From Rhizobiales bacterium UBA1912 (lineage in GTDB: Bacteria > Pseudomonadota > Alphaproteobacteria > Rhizobiales > Devosiaceae), in the NCBI GenBank assembly GCA_002337455.1, contig DDGC01000014.1, positions 200,474 to 264,473 on the forward strand: DNA of 64,000 bases. Reading direction: 5' to 3'. Both the position numbers and the translations under genes were made by a program. The notes under the pieces were generated by a model. That model saw only the letters and a program-made list of their open reading frames with translations. It made no database searches and was not told the origin of the DNA. Shown piece by piece: positions 55,423 through 64,000 of the stretch (the stretch's first letter is position 1; every line of letters starts with the position of its first letter).

Positions 55423-56322
55423 TCAGGGCCGGATGCCCAGCAACCGCGCCAGAGCCAACACCAGATTGGAGCGGTTGAGCGTATAGAAGTGGAATTCGGT
55501 CACTCCGGCATCGAGCAGTTCTGTCACCTGCTCGGCGGCCACTGCCGCCGCCACCAACGCATGGGTTTCCGGATCGTCGTCCAACCCCCCGAAGCGGTCC
55601 GCTAGCCATTGTGGGATCGATGCCCCGCACCGGCCCGCAAAGCCGGCAATTTGCCGAAAGCTGTGGATCGGCTGGATACCGGGCACGATGGGCGCGGAAA
55701 TCCCCGCCTTGCGCGCCCGCTCGACAAACCGCCAGTAGTCCCCGTTTTCAAAAAACATCTGGGTGATGGCCCGGTCGGCGCCAGCGTCGAGCTTGCGTTT
55801 GAGATTGTCTATATCCGCATCCCAATCGGCGCTCTGGGGATGCTTTTCGGGGTACGCCGCCACCGAAATGTCGAAATCACCCAGCTTGCGGATGCCCGCC
55901 ACAAGGTCGGCGGCACTGTTGTACCCGTTGGGATGGGGGGTAAAGGCGTGCCCGACCCCTTCAGGAGGATCGCCACGCAGCGCGACAATGCGGTTGACAC
56001 CCGCCTCGGCGTAGCCGCGCACCACGTCATCGACCTCGTCGCGCGTCGCACCGACACAGGTCAGATGCGCCGCCGCCGGAACGCCGGTCTCGTTGGTAAT
56101 CCGCGACACCATGCGCAACGTGCGTTCGCGGGTCGAACCGCCGGCGCCATAGGTGACGGAAACAAAACGCGGACCCAGCGGCGCCAGCCGCGAGAGGCTT
56201 GCCCAGAAGCGGTCCTCCATCGCGTCGGTCTTGGGCGGGAAGAACTCAAAGCTCACCGAAAGGTTGGGACGCCCACTCTCGGGCTGACGGCTCAGCCGGC
56301 TCTCGCCTGTCGCAGACACCAC
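55423..56322 (-). CDS. metF: Methylenetetrahydrofolate reductase
   Basis: 299 residues; GTG at 56322 chosen because AAGGAG lies 7 bp upstream and the preceding gene stops 2 bp earlier. TIM barrel with SVSFEFFPPKT, FVSVTYGAGGSTRERTLRM, AHLTCVGATRDEV, IVALRGDPPEG, TQMFFENGDYW, and VPGIQPI. Reduces methylene-THF to methyl-THF for methionine synthesis using FAD. It is the second gene after a fused ArsR-methyltransferase regulator, so it is under that regulator's likely control. Confidence 0.94.
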   Translation of the reverse strand: MVSATGESRLSRQPESGRPNLSVSFEFFPPKTDAMEDRFWASLSRLAPLGPRFVSVTYGAGGSTRERTLRMVSRITNETGVPAAAHLTCVGATRDEVDDVVRGYAEAGVNRIVALRGDPPEGVGHAFTPHPNGYNSAADLVAGIRKLGDFDISVAAYPEKHPQSADWDADIDNLKRKLDAGADRAITQMFFENGDYWRFVERARKAGISAPIVPGIQPIHSFRQIAGFAGRCGASIPQWLADRFGGLDDDPETHALVAAAVAAEQVTELLDAGVTEFHFYTLNRSNLVLALARLLGIRP

Positions 56323-56324
56323 GA

Positions 56325-57293
56325 TCAGACTCCTTTTGTAATGTTGGATTTTCTGGTTTCGAGCACCCACAGGCACACGGTCAGCCCATCATCCCGCGAT
56401 GGCGGAAAGCGTCTGCACGAGGCGATCTCCAATCCCGCCGCGCCGGCCCAGAGCGTCATCTGCTCGTCAGACAGACCCAACCGGCGGTGCGCTTGCTCGC
56501 TGCGCAAAAATTCGAGATCGTGCGGCGCGAAGTCGACCACCAGCATTCGCCCCTCAGGTTTAAGGCTCGATGCCGCGTGAGCAATGGCGGTCGAGGGATC
56601 GTCGAAATAATGGAGCACCTGATGCAGCATCACCAGATCAGCCGAACCCTGATAGTCGCTCAACTCGGTGATATTGCACAGCCGCACCTGCGCCTTCTCG
56701 ATGCCTTCAGCATCGAGCTTGGCCCGCGCCACCGACAGCATCTCCCGGCTTGAATCCAGCCCGATGCCCTGGGCGTATTTCCCGGCCAGAAGCTCCAGCA
56801 TCCGCCCGGTTCCGGTCCCCAGATCGAGGAACATTTCGACCGGTCCCTGCCCCGCTGCAGCAACTATTGCCGTCTCCAGCGCCGAATCCGCAACATGGAG
56901 GCTGCGCAACTTGTCCCAACTCTGCGCGATGGTCGCGAAATAAGCGGCGGCCCGTTCCTGCTGGGCGGCGCGCAGACCGGACAGCTTTTCGATATCCCGC
57001 CGCAATTCGGCAGCGTCGGTGTTCAGATGGTCCATCAGCCACTCGGCCAGCGCCCCGCTGGTCCGGTCGCGATTGAGCCGATAATAGGCCCACGCCCCTT
57101 CGGCGTGCCGCGTCACCAGCCCGGCATCGGCCAGCAATTTCAGATGACGGGAAATTCGCGGCTGGCTCTGTCCCAGAATTTCGGTAAAATCCTTGACCGA
57201 CAACTCGCCTTGAACCAGCAGCGCAAGCAGGCGCAGACGGGTGATTTCACCCGCCGCCTTCAAGAGCAAGACGATGTCCTGCGGTTGCCGCAT
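56325..57293 (-). CDS. ArsR-family regulator fused to a SAM-dependent methyltransferase domain
   Basis: 322 residues. The N-terminal 95 residues are an ArsR winged helix (ITRLRLLALLVQGELSVKDF, recognition helix GQSQPRISRHLKLLADAGLV). The C-terminal domain (about 115-320) is a class-I methyltransferase fold with the SAM motif DLGTGTGR (157-164) and LVMLHQVLHYFDDP. Placed 2 bp before metF, it most likely senses SAM or SAH and controls methionine-cycle genes, as SahR-type ArsR proteins do; that is inference. A 16-bp perfect palindrome in its promoter is the likely binding site. Whether it still methylates anything is unknown. Confidence 0.85.
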   Translation of the reverse strand: MRQPQDIVLLLKAAGEITRLRLLALLVQGELSVKDFTEILGQSQPRISRHLKLLADAGLVTRHAEGAWAYYRLNRDRTSGALAEWLMDHLNTDAAELRRDIEKLSGLRAAQQERAAAYFATIAQSWDKLRSLHVADSALETAIVAAAGQGPVEMFLDLGTGTGRMLELLAGKYAQGIGLDSSREMLSVARAKLDAEGIEKAQVRLCNITELSDYQGSADLVMLHQVLHYFDDPSTAIAHAASSLKPEGRMLVVDFAPHDLEFLRSEQAHRRLGLSDEQMTLWAGAAGLEIASCRRFPPSRDDGLTVCLWVLETRKSNITKGV

Positions 57294-57325
57294 TGCTGTC
57301 CCTATCTGTCAAAGCAGTTCGGGAC

Positions 57326-57341
57326 ATAAAGATATCTTTAT
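57326..57341. promoter_or_regulatory. 16-bp perfect palindrome upstream of the ArsR-metF operon
   Basis: ATAAAGATATCTTTAT, followed at once by a further TATCTTTG. It is 33 bp before the start of the ArsR-methyltransferase gene, at promoter position. ArsR proteins bind such AT-rich palindromes, so autoregulation of this gene and metF is likely. Confidence 0.7.
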
Positions 57342-57368
57342 ATCTTTGCTGTCAAGGCTCGCGCGCGA

Positions 57369-58484
57369 TCAGGCCACGGCTTCTTCCTGACGCCGGCGGA
57401 AGGAATGAGACCGCCATAGATCGAAAATGCCCGACGCCTCGTCCTCGCTCAACGCTTCATAGCGCTTGCGCACGTTGACGATATCGTCCCGGCTCGGCAT
57501 GTCGCGCCACGGCAGAACGGTAACGACAGCTTCGAACAAATTGGCATCGAGCCCGATGGCCCGAGCCGCCACCGTGAAGGCCACATAATCCTGCATAGCC
57601 AGCCACTTGACGACGATTTCAGGCCGCACTTCAAGCAGCATGGTCAACCCCGCCGCCGTGTGATGGCCGTAGCCAAAGCGCGTAAACCGGTGCAGCGCCT
57701 TGAGATCGAACCGGCGCCGGTCGGCAAGCGCCTTCACCTGGTTCCAGGCCAGCTTCCACTCCTGAGAGGAAAAACCCGCCTGGTTCTTCATGCGGTTATA
57801 CACGACAGCCTGCACGCGCGATGCCGTCCCCGGATTTTCCGTCCGGGCGAAAATACCGAGGCCCTCAAGCGCCGCCATGCCCGTGGTGGAAACTTCGGCA
57901 CGCACTTCCGCCCAGTCAATGTCCTTGCGGCCGCGAAGCAACTGGGCAAAGGATTCGTTGTCGAGCGCCCGCTGGGCGACTTGATCGACTGTGCCGTAAG
58001 TGATCTCGGCCCGCACATTGCCCAAAAGGCGAATGATCGAAGGCTCCGTCCCGAACGTAGCGATGGCTTCGCCCACGCGCCCCGCCAGGCCCTTGCGATT
58101 TGCGATCGCCAACCTGTGGGCTTCCGAGCGGTGTTCGACGATGTCGATGAGGTCATCATCGGAAAGCACCTGGGAGAATTCGAGCAGCGGCGCCGCCACC
58201 TCGATCTCGTCATTGGCGAGCTTGAGCACAACCGAGCCGGGCGCGCGCTCAAGGGGCGCCAGCATTTGGGCCACATGAGCCCGAGCCTCAACTTCCACAA
58301 TGTCGGCGAGCTGGCACAGCACTTCGTCATACTGGGCGACCTGCTCGTCGTCGCAGCGATCCGACACATAGGAGAACAATTGCGCCAGATTGCGGATCAG
58401 GTGATCCCGCTCGGCCGCATCGGCCTCACCATTCAGAACCCTGAAATTTGCGAAGGCCCGCACGCTTTCACTTGCTTCGGTCAT
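57369..58484 (-). CDS. DUF2336 domain protein
   Basis: 371 residues; ATG at 58484 behind GAGGAGAAC. The helical DUF2336 family is typical of alphaproteobacteria: ERDHLIRNLAQLFSYVSDRC, EVLCQLADIVEVEARAHVAQ, APLLEFSQVLSDDDLIDIVEHR. It has many alpha-helical pairs resembling HEAT repeats and no catalytic motif or signal. The function is unknown; it is probably a cytoplasmic scaffold or regulator. It is upstream of, and co-directional with, the ArsR-metF operon but separated by the palindrome. Confidence 0.85.
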   Translation of the reverse strand: MTEASESVRAFANFRVLNGEADAAERDHLIRNLAQLFSYVSDRCDDEQVAQYDEVLCQLADIVEVEARAHVAQMLAPLERAPGSVVLKLANDEIEVAAPLLEFSQVLSDDDLIDIVEHRSEAHRLAIANRKGLAGRVGEAIATFGTEPSIIRLLGNVRAEITYGTVDQVAQRALDNESFAQLLRGRKDIDWAEVRAEVSTTGMAALEGLGIFARTENPGTASRVQAVVYNRMKNQAGFSSQEWKLAWNQVKALADRRRFDLKALHRFTRFGYGHHTAAGLTMLLEVRPEIVVKWLAMQDYVAFTVAARAIGLDANLFEAVVTVLPWRDMPSRDDIVNVRKRYEALSEDEASGIFDLWRSHSFRRRQEEAVA

Positions 58485-58578
58485 GATGTTCTCCTCGGCT
58501 GATTGCCGCATGTTCGGCCTAGCTAACCGGCTTGCCTTTTCGGCCCGCTGAATTCATCGAGAGACATTTAAATAAAAG

Positions 58579-58598
58579 GCTACGTATTTCTCCGTAGC
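58579..58598. promoter_or_regulatory. Inverted repeat upstream of the DUF2336 gene
   Basis: GCTACG-N8-CGTAGC, 95 bp before the DUF2336 start. Two TACG-type half-sites in this place suggest a regulator site; identity unknown. Confidence 0.4.
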
Positions 58599-58607
58599 GA
58601 CAGAAAT

Positions 58608-58635
58608 GGGGCCCGGCTCTCACGAACCGGGCCCC
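58608..58635 (-). terminator. Terminator of the catalase gene
   Basis: GGGGCCCGG and CCGGGCCCC form a 9-bp stem with a 10-nt loop, 24 bp after the katA stop. On the minus strand it is followed by ATTTCTG, a short T-rich end; AAAAA on the other side would give TTTTT before the stem. Confidence 0.75.
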
Positions 58636-58659
58636 AAAAAGTCTCGCGATGGCTAAGGC

Positions 58660-60141
58660 TTATTCGGCCGCCGAGATGGCCGCGGGACGATCCGTCTTGC
58701 CGGCAGCAACTGCCGCCCGCACGCCCGCGCCGTACTCAGGATGAACCTGATCGAACAGCTTGCACTGACGTTCGATGATCGCGTCCGGCGCGTCGCCCAT
58801 CGCCGCGGCGATATTGGCGAACAGCCGCTTTTTCTGATCAGCGTCGAAGAGGTTGAACAGCGCCCGCGGCTGGCCGAAATCGTCATTGCCCTCGCGGTGG
58901 TTGTACCGGTCGGCATCGCCCGAAATCTTGAGCGGAGGCTCCTGGACCGACTTGTCCTCGGCCGGGCCCTCAAAGCTGTTGGGCTCATAATAGGCGTCTG
59001 GATTGCCGGTCTTGATACCGCCATAGGCGTTCATCTGCCCATCCCGGTGATAATGATGCACCGGGCATTTGGGCGCGTTGACCGGCAGCGTTTCGTAATG
59101 GGTGCCCAGACGATAACGGTGCGCGTCGGCGTACGAGAACACGCGCGCCTGCAGCATCTTGTCGGGCGAATGGCCGATACCCGGCACGATGTTGGACGGC
59201 GAGAACGCGACCTGCTCGATTTCCGAGAAATAGTTCTCGGCGTTGCGGTTGAGTTCGAGCACGCCGATCTCGATCGGCGGATAGTCGGCGTGCGGCCACA
59301 CCTTGGTGAGGTCGAACGGATTGTAGGAAGTCTTTTCTGCGTCGGCTTCAGGCATGATCTGCACCTGCACCGTCCACTTGGGGAACTCGCCCTTCTCGAT
59401 CGAACCAAACAGCTCTTCCTGGTAGCTTTCGCGGGTCGAACCGATGACCTTCTCGGCCTGTTCATTGGTGTAATGCTTGTGTCCCTGCTGGGTCTTGAAG
59501 TGGAACTTCACCCAGAACCGCTCGCCATTCTCGTTCCAGAAGGAATAGGTGTGCGAGCCGTACCCGTTCATGAACATCGGCGCCACGGGCAGACCGCGAT
59601 CACTCATCAGGATGGTCACCTGGTGCAGGCTTTCGGGCGAAAGCGACCAGAAATCCCACATGGCCGTCGCCGACCGCAGATTGGTCTTGGGGTGACGCTT
59701 CTGGGTGTGGATGAAATCGGGAAATTTCAGCGGATCGCGAACAAAGAACACCGGCGTGTTGTTACCCACCAGGTCCCAATTGCCTTCTTCGGTGTAGAAC
59801 TTGATCGCAAAGCCGCGCACGTCGCGCTCGGCGTCAGCCGCGCCGAGCTCGCCCGCCACAGTCGAAAAACGCAGGATCAGCGGTGTTTCCGAACCCGGCT
59901 GCAGCGCCTTGGCGCGCGTGTACATCGAGATGTCGCCGGTGATCTTGAGGGTACCGTGAGCGCCCCATCCCTTGGCATGCACCACGCGTTCCGGAATCCG
60001 CTCGCGGTTCTGGTGGGCCAGCTTTTCGATCAACTGGTAATCCTGCATCAACACGGGGCCGCGCGGCCCTGCGGTGATCGAATTCTGATTATCGGGAACC
60101 GGCGCTCCTGCGCTGGTCGTCATTGTCGGTTTGTCGGACAT
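58660..60141 (-). CDS. katA: Heme catalase
   Basis: 493 residues, small-subunit monofunctional catalase. Distal His55 is in ERVVHAKGWGAHG, distal Asn is in VGNNTPVFF (127-128), and proximal heme-ligand Tyr337 is in RVFSYADAHRYRLG. NADPH-site residues fall in the region 190-300. It splits hydrogen peroxide in the cytoplasm. The Trp in KGWGAHG replaces a usual small residue (Ala or Ser). It is divergent from oxyR with 124 bp between, so peroxide induction through OxyR is very likely. Confidence 0.95.
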   Translation of the reverse strand: MSDKPTMTTSAGAPVPDNQNSITAGPRGPVLMQDYQLIEKLAHQNRERIPERVVHAKGWGAHGTLKITGDISMYTRAKALQPGSETPLILRFSTVAGELGAADAERDVRGFAIKFYTEEGNWDLVGNNTPVFFVRDPLKFPDFIHTQKRHPKTNLRSATAMWDFWSLSPESLHQVTILMSDRGLPVAPMFMNGYGSHTYSFWNENGERFWVKFHFKTQQGHKHYTNEQAEKVIGSTRESYQEELFGSIEKGEFPKWTVQVQIMPEADAEKTSYNPFDLTKVWPHADYPPIEIGVLELNRNAENYFSEIEQVAFSPSNIVPGIGHSPDKMLQARVFSYADAHRYRLGTHYETLPVNAPKCPVHHYHRDGQMNAYGGIKTGNPDAYYEPNSFEGPAEDKSVQEPPLKISGDADRYNHREGNDDFGQPRALFNLFDADQKKRLFANIAAAMGDAPDAIIERQCKLFDQVHPEYGAGVRAAVAAGKTDRPAAISAAE

Positions 60142-60225
60142 GAGGCCTCCTAGTTTGTATCGATTCTAAAGAGATGGTCTTTCCTAACCGCAGCGTGGCA
60201 ATCATGCAAATTGATAAAACTGACA

Positions 60226-60242
60226 GTTATGATAACAATAAC
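60226..60242. promoter_or_regulatory. Candidate OxyR site between katA and oxyR
   Basis: GTTAT-N7-ATAAC, a LysR-type inverted repeat 23 bp before the oxyR start. The surrounding AT-rich stretch (60200-60250) holds further ATAA/TTAT units, as expected for the extended OxyR footprint. Confidence 0.5.
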
Positions 60243-60265
60243 TAATCGACAATCGAAGGCCGCCG

Positions 60266-61186
60266 ATGAACACAATTACCCTGCGCCAGCTCCACTATGC
60301 CCAAACGATTGCAGACGAAGGGCATTTCGGCCGGGCCGCTCAACGCTGCCATGTCACCCAGCCAGCGCTCTCCCAGCAAATCCGACTGCTAGAAGATCGT
60401 TGCCAGACCCAGATTTTCGACAGGCTCGGCAAGACCGTGACGCTGACGCCGTTCGGCCGTGAGTTCCTGGCCCATGCGGGTCGCGTTCTGAGCGCGGCAG
60501 TCGATCTTGAAACATTCGCGGATATGGCAGCAGGGCAACCTGCCCGTCCCTTGCGTTTCGGATTGATCCCCACGGTCGCGCCCTATCTTCTCCCCGAGAT
60601 TCTGCCGGCATTGACAGACGACCTCAAAGATACGCGCTTTTCGATCAGCGAGGGTAAGACCGAGCGACTTTTGTCGGCACTGAACGACGGCGATCTCGAC
60701 ATTGCGCTGATCGCCACCGAAACCGACCGCCCCAATCTCACGTCGGTCGCTCTGTTTGCCGATCCGTTCGTCCTCGCGACCCGCAATGGCACTGACCTGC
60801 CCGATCCGGTCAGCCTCGCCAACCTGCCGCGCGACAAGTTCCTGCTGCTCGAAGAGGGGCATTGCCTGCGCGACCAGATGGTCGATGCCTGCGCGCTCAA
60901 GCCCGACCTGCAGGGCCGCACATTCGCCGCCACCTCGCTGACCACGATTCTCGAACTGGTTGCCAATGGCTACGGCGTCACGCTCCTGCCCACCATCAGC
61001 CTCAGGCGCGAGGAATACAACAAGCGCATCGAGTTCCACACGCTTGGCGCGCCCGGCGCAGCCCGTGTGCTCCGGCTCGCCTGGCGCGCCAATTCGCCCT
61101 ACGAAGCGCTCTATCGAAAGATCGCAGACATCGTCACAAAGGTTGGAGAAATCAGCTTGCGGACCGATCTGCGCCAGATCGCGTGA
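60266..61186 (+). CDS. oxyR: Hydrogen-peroxide sensor OxyR (LysR family)
   Basis: 306 residues. N-terminal winged helix (TLRQLHYAQTIADEGHFGRA, VTQPALSQQIRLLE). The redox pair Cys200 and Cys209 lies in EEGHCLRDQMVDACAL, spaced nine apart as in E. coli C199/C208, so it is a true OxyR rather than a generic LysR protein. Peroxide oxidises Cys200 to form a disulfide and activates katA. Convergent with the alpha/beta hydrolase gene. Confidence 0.94.
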   Translation: MNTITLRQLHYAQTIADEGHFGRAAQRCHVTQPALSQQIRLLEDRCQTQIFDRLGKTVTLTPFGREFLAHAGRVLSAAVDLETFADMAAGQPARPLRFGLIPTVAPYLLPEILPALTDDLKDTRFSISEGKTERLLSALNDGDLDIALIATETDRPNLTSVALFADPFVLATRNGTDLPDPVSLANLPRDKFLLLEEGHCLRDQMVDACALKPDLQGRTFAATSLTTILELVANGYGVTLLPTISLRREEYNKRIEFHTLGAPGAARVLRLAWRANSPYEALYRKIADIVTKVGEISLRTDLRQIA

Positions 61187-61191
61187 CCGGT

Positions 61192-62025
61192 TCAGTCTTC
61201 GGGGTCGGCCTGCCCGGTCACCATGCTCAAAAATTCAAGCAACAAAGGGTTGAAGAGGTCGGGCCGCTCAAGGCTGGGCAGATGCGCAGTCCCCTCGATC
61301 ACCACGGCAAAAGCGTTTTCCATCTCCTCGGACAGATCGTCGTGCCGGTTGACGATATGGGGAAAATCGAGCTCCCCTGCCACCAGCAGCGCCGGCGTAT
61401 CGATTTCGCCGATATGATCGATTGCGCGCTCCGGCTTGTCTTCACGCGTCATATCGCTCTTGCGCAGAATGTTGCCGTTCATCGCCTGAAACAGCACCCG
61501 CACCTCGCCCTTGACCCGCCCGCTTTCCGAAAGAGGCCCGTCGAGCCAGGCATGGGTATCGACAGCGTTAATCGCATCGACATCCCCGCTTTCCTCCACC
61601 GCTTCCATTGCGTTGGCGATCTGCATGATCTCGGGCGGCAAGGACGGCACCCTGGCGCCGCTGATCGAAGTGCCCACCAGCACCAGCCCCGCCGTGCGCT
61701 CGGGATTGGCCAGCGTGAAATCGATCGCTAAAGCCCCGCCCATCGAGCAGCCCACGAAAACCGCAGCATGAACATCGAGCGCGTCGAGCACCGCTTCAAG
61801 ATCTTCGAGATGGGAAAACCCCTCATCGGGCGAAGTGGTATCTCCGAACCCGCGCCGGTCATAGGCAATGCCCCAGAACCCGGCAGCCGCCACCGCCTCG
61901 ATCTGGTTTTCCCACATACGCCGGTCACAGACCCCCGCATGCAAAAACACCACCGGAATCCCCTCCCCGGCCTCAATGCCGGTGAAGGTCGCATCGTCGA
62001 TTTCAAGCGAAAACGGTTCAGTCAT
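61192..62025 (-). CDS. Alpha/beta hydrolase
   Basis: 277 residues. Oxyanion region VVFLHAGVCDRRMW, nucleophile Ser94 in VGCSMGG, acid in LLVAGELDFPH and His in EGTAHLPSLERP. The layout resembles 3-oxoadipate enol-lactonase or small esterases, but the gene is not in an aromatic-degradation cluster, so only an esterase/lactonase-type activity can be claimed. No signal peptide. Confidence 0.87.
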   Translation of the reverse strand: MTEPFSLEIDDATFTGIEAGEGIPVVFLHAGVCDRRMWENQIEAVAAAGFWGIAYDRRGFGDTTSPDEGFSHLEDLEAVLDALDVHAAVFVGCSMGGALAIDFTLANPERTAGLVLVGTSISGARVPSLPPEIMQIANAMEAVEESGDVDAINAVDTHAWLDGPLSESGRVKGEVRVLFQAMNGNILRKSDMTREDKPERAIDHIGEIDTPALLVAGELDFPHIVNRHDDLSEEMENAFAVVIEGTAHLPSLERPDLFNPLLLEFLSMVTGQADPED

Positions 62026-62051
62026 AGTCCAAAGCCTATCGCATAACGAAC

Positions 62052-62074
62052 GGGCCGGGAAAAATCCCCGGCCC
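62052..62074 (-). terminator. Possible terminator of ettA
   Basis: GGGCCGGG and CCCGGCCC form an 8-bp stem in the 86-bp gap after the ettA stop; T residues are in the loop rather than after the stem, so it is non-classical. Confidence 0.45.
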
Positions 62075-62111
62075 CCACTTCACAATTTGCTGTCTTGCAC
62101 GCAATGGCGCC

Positions 62112-63767
<1,656 letters not shown>

Positions 63768-63851
63768 AAAGCGTGTGCCTCTTCGAAAAATTCGTGTCTC
63801 AGAAACTTGGAGCCGTATGTAGGACAAGCCGTCAGGCGGTGCAATGGCCGC

Positions 63852-63980
63852 GCGAAAACCGCCGACGGCGGGATCGCCTCGGTGTGCTGACGAGATAGAC
63901 GGCATGGGGCGATGAGCGCTCCGCACTGAAATTTGTTTTATATGAAGCGGTCATCGCCCCGTGCATCCGGGATTTTAGGC
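63852..63980 (-). repeat. Dispersed 129-bp element, copy B (inverted relative to copy A)
   Basis: Reverse complement of 45939-46066 with scattered differences; the central palindrome and the TTCATATAAAACAAATTTC loop (one extra A) are kept. It lies 85 bp upstream of ettA. Confidence 0.8.
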
Positions 63981-64000
63981 TTATGGCGGCGTCTCGGGCT

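Noticed and set aside
57294..57368. A SAM or cobalamin riboswitch before the metF operon
   Set aside because: The intergenic space is only 75 bp and is explained by the palindrome; no conserved riboswitch core seen.

Overview
The window is GC-rich (roughly 60-65%), densely coded chromosomal DNA of an alphaproteobacterium, most likely of the Hyphomicrobiales and possibly Devosiaceae (Devosia/Pelagibacterium-like). Evidence: an FtsZ with a long Pro/Gln/Ala-rich tail, a CtrA-like site before ftsZ, direct-repeat LexA boxes (GTTC-N7-GTTC), twin RirA-type iron boxes (TGA-N9-TCA), a DUF2336 protein, and the order ligA-recN-bamD-lpxC-ftsZ next to the dcw cell-wall cluster. Genus is inference. I see no tRNA, rRNA, CRISPR array, prophage or transposase gene.

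Left part (1-24 kb) is metabolic and regulatory. It holds an exported phytase/esterase-like beta-propeller protein cut by the window edge, a UvrD/PcrA helicase, a small DUF3072-like protein behind an FNR/FixK-like box and followed by a strongly folded RNA candidate, and a CehA-type PHP phosphoesterase. A carbohydrate uptake and breakdown locus follows: binding protein and two permeases face a LacI regulator and a GH38-like DUF5054 enzyme, with two near-identical operator sites between them. Then come a MarR/orphan divergent pair, a PAS-GGDEF cyclase, a HAD hydrolase, a VOC protein, an AraC-GyrI regulator, an ABM monooxygenase, PrmA, aminopeptidase P and small orphan genes.

The middle (23-54 kb) is mostly one strand (minus). 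ligA (overlapping an exported EF-hand protein), recN with an SOS box, bamD, lpxC and ftsZ are followed upstream by an island: a VOC gene and an iron-siderophore ABC system with two IRO boxes. Then come ftsA-ftsQ-ddl-murB-murC-murG-ftsW-(0.8 kb repeat-rich gap)-mraY-murF-murE-ftsI-ftsL-rsmH and the RNase P RNA. Most dcw genes overlap by ATGA. murD is absent from its usual place between mraY and ftsW, where repeats sit instead, and mraZ is absent upstream of rsmH.

The right end (54-64 kb) carries a TerB-DnaJ protein, an exported low-complexity protein, metF with a fused ArsR-methyltransferase regulator behind a 16-bp palindrome, DUF2336, catalase divergent from OxyR, an alpha/beta hydrolase and the ABC-F factor EttA.

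Dispersed non-coding repeats are the most unusual content. One is a 104-105 bp core present twice (18.5 and 44.0 kb), each copy held between different but self-complementary arms. A 128-129 bp element is present twice in inverted orientation (45.9 and 63.9 kb). There is also a 29-bp perfect inverted repeat and several GAAA-loop palindromes. Start sites were chosen by ribosome-binding sites and gene overlaps where these differ from the longest reading frame.
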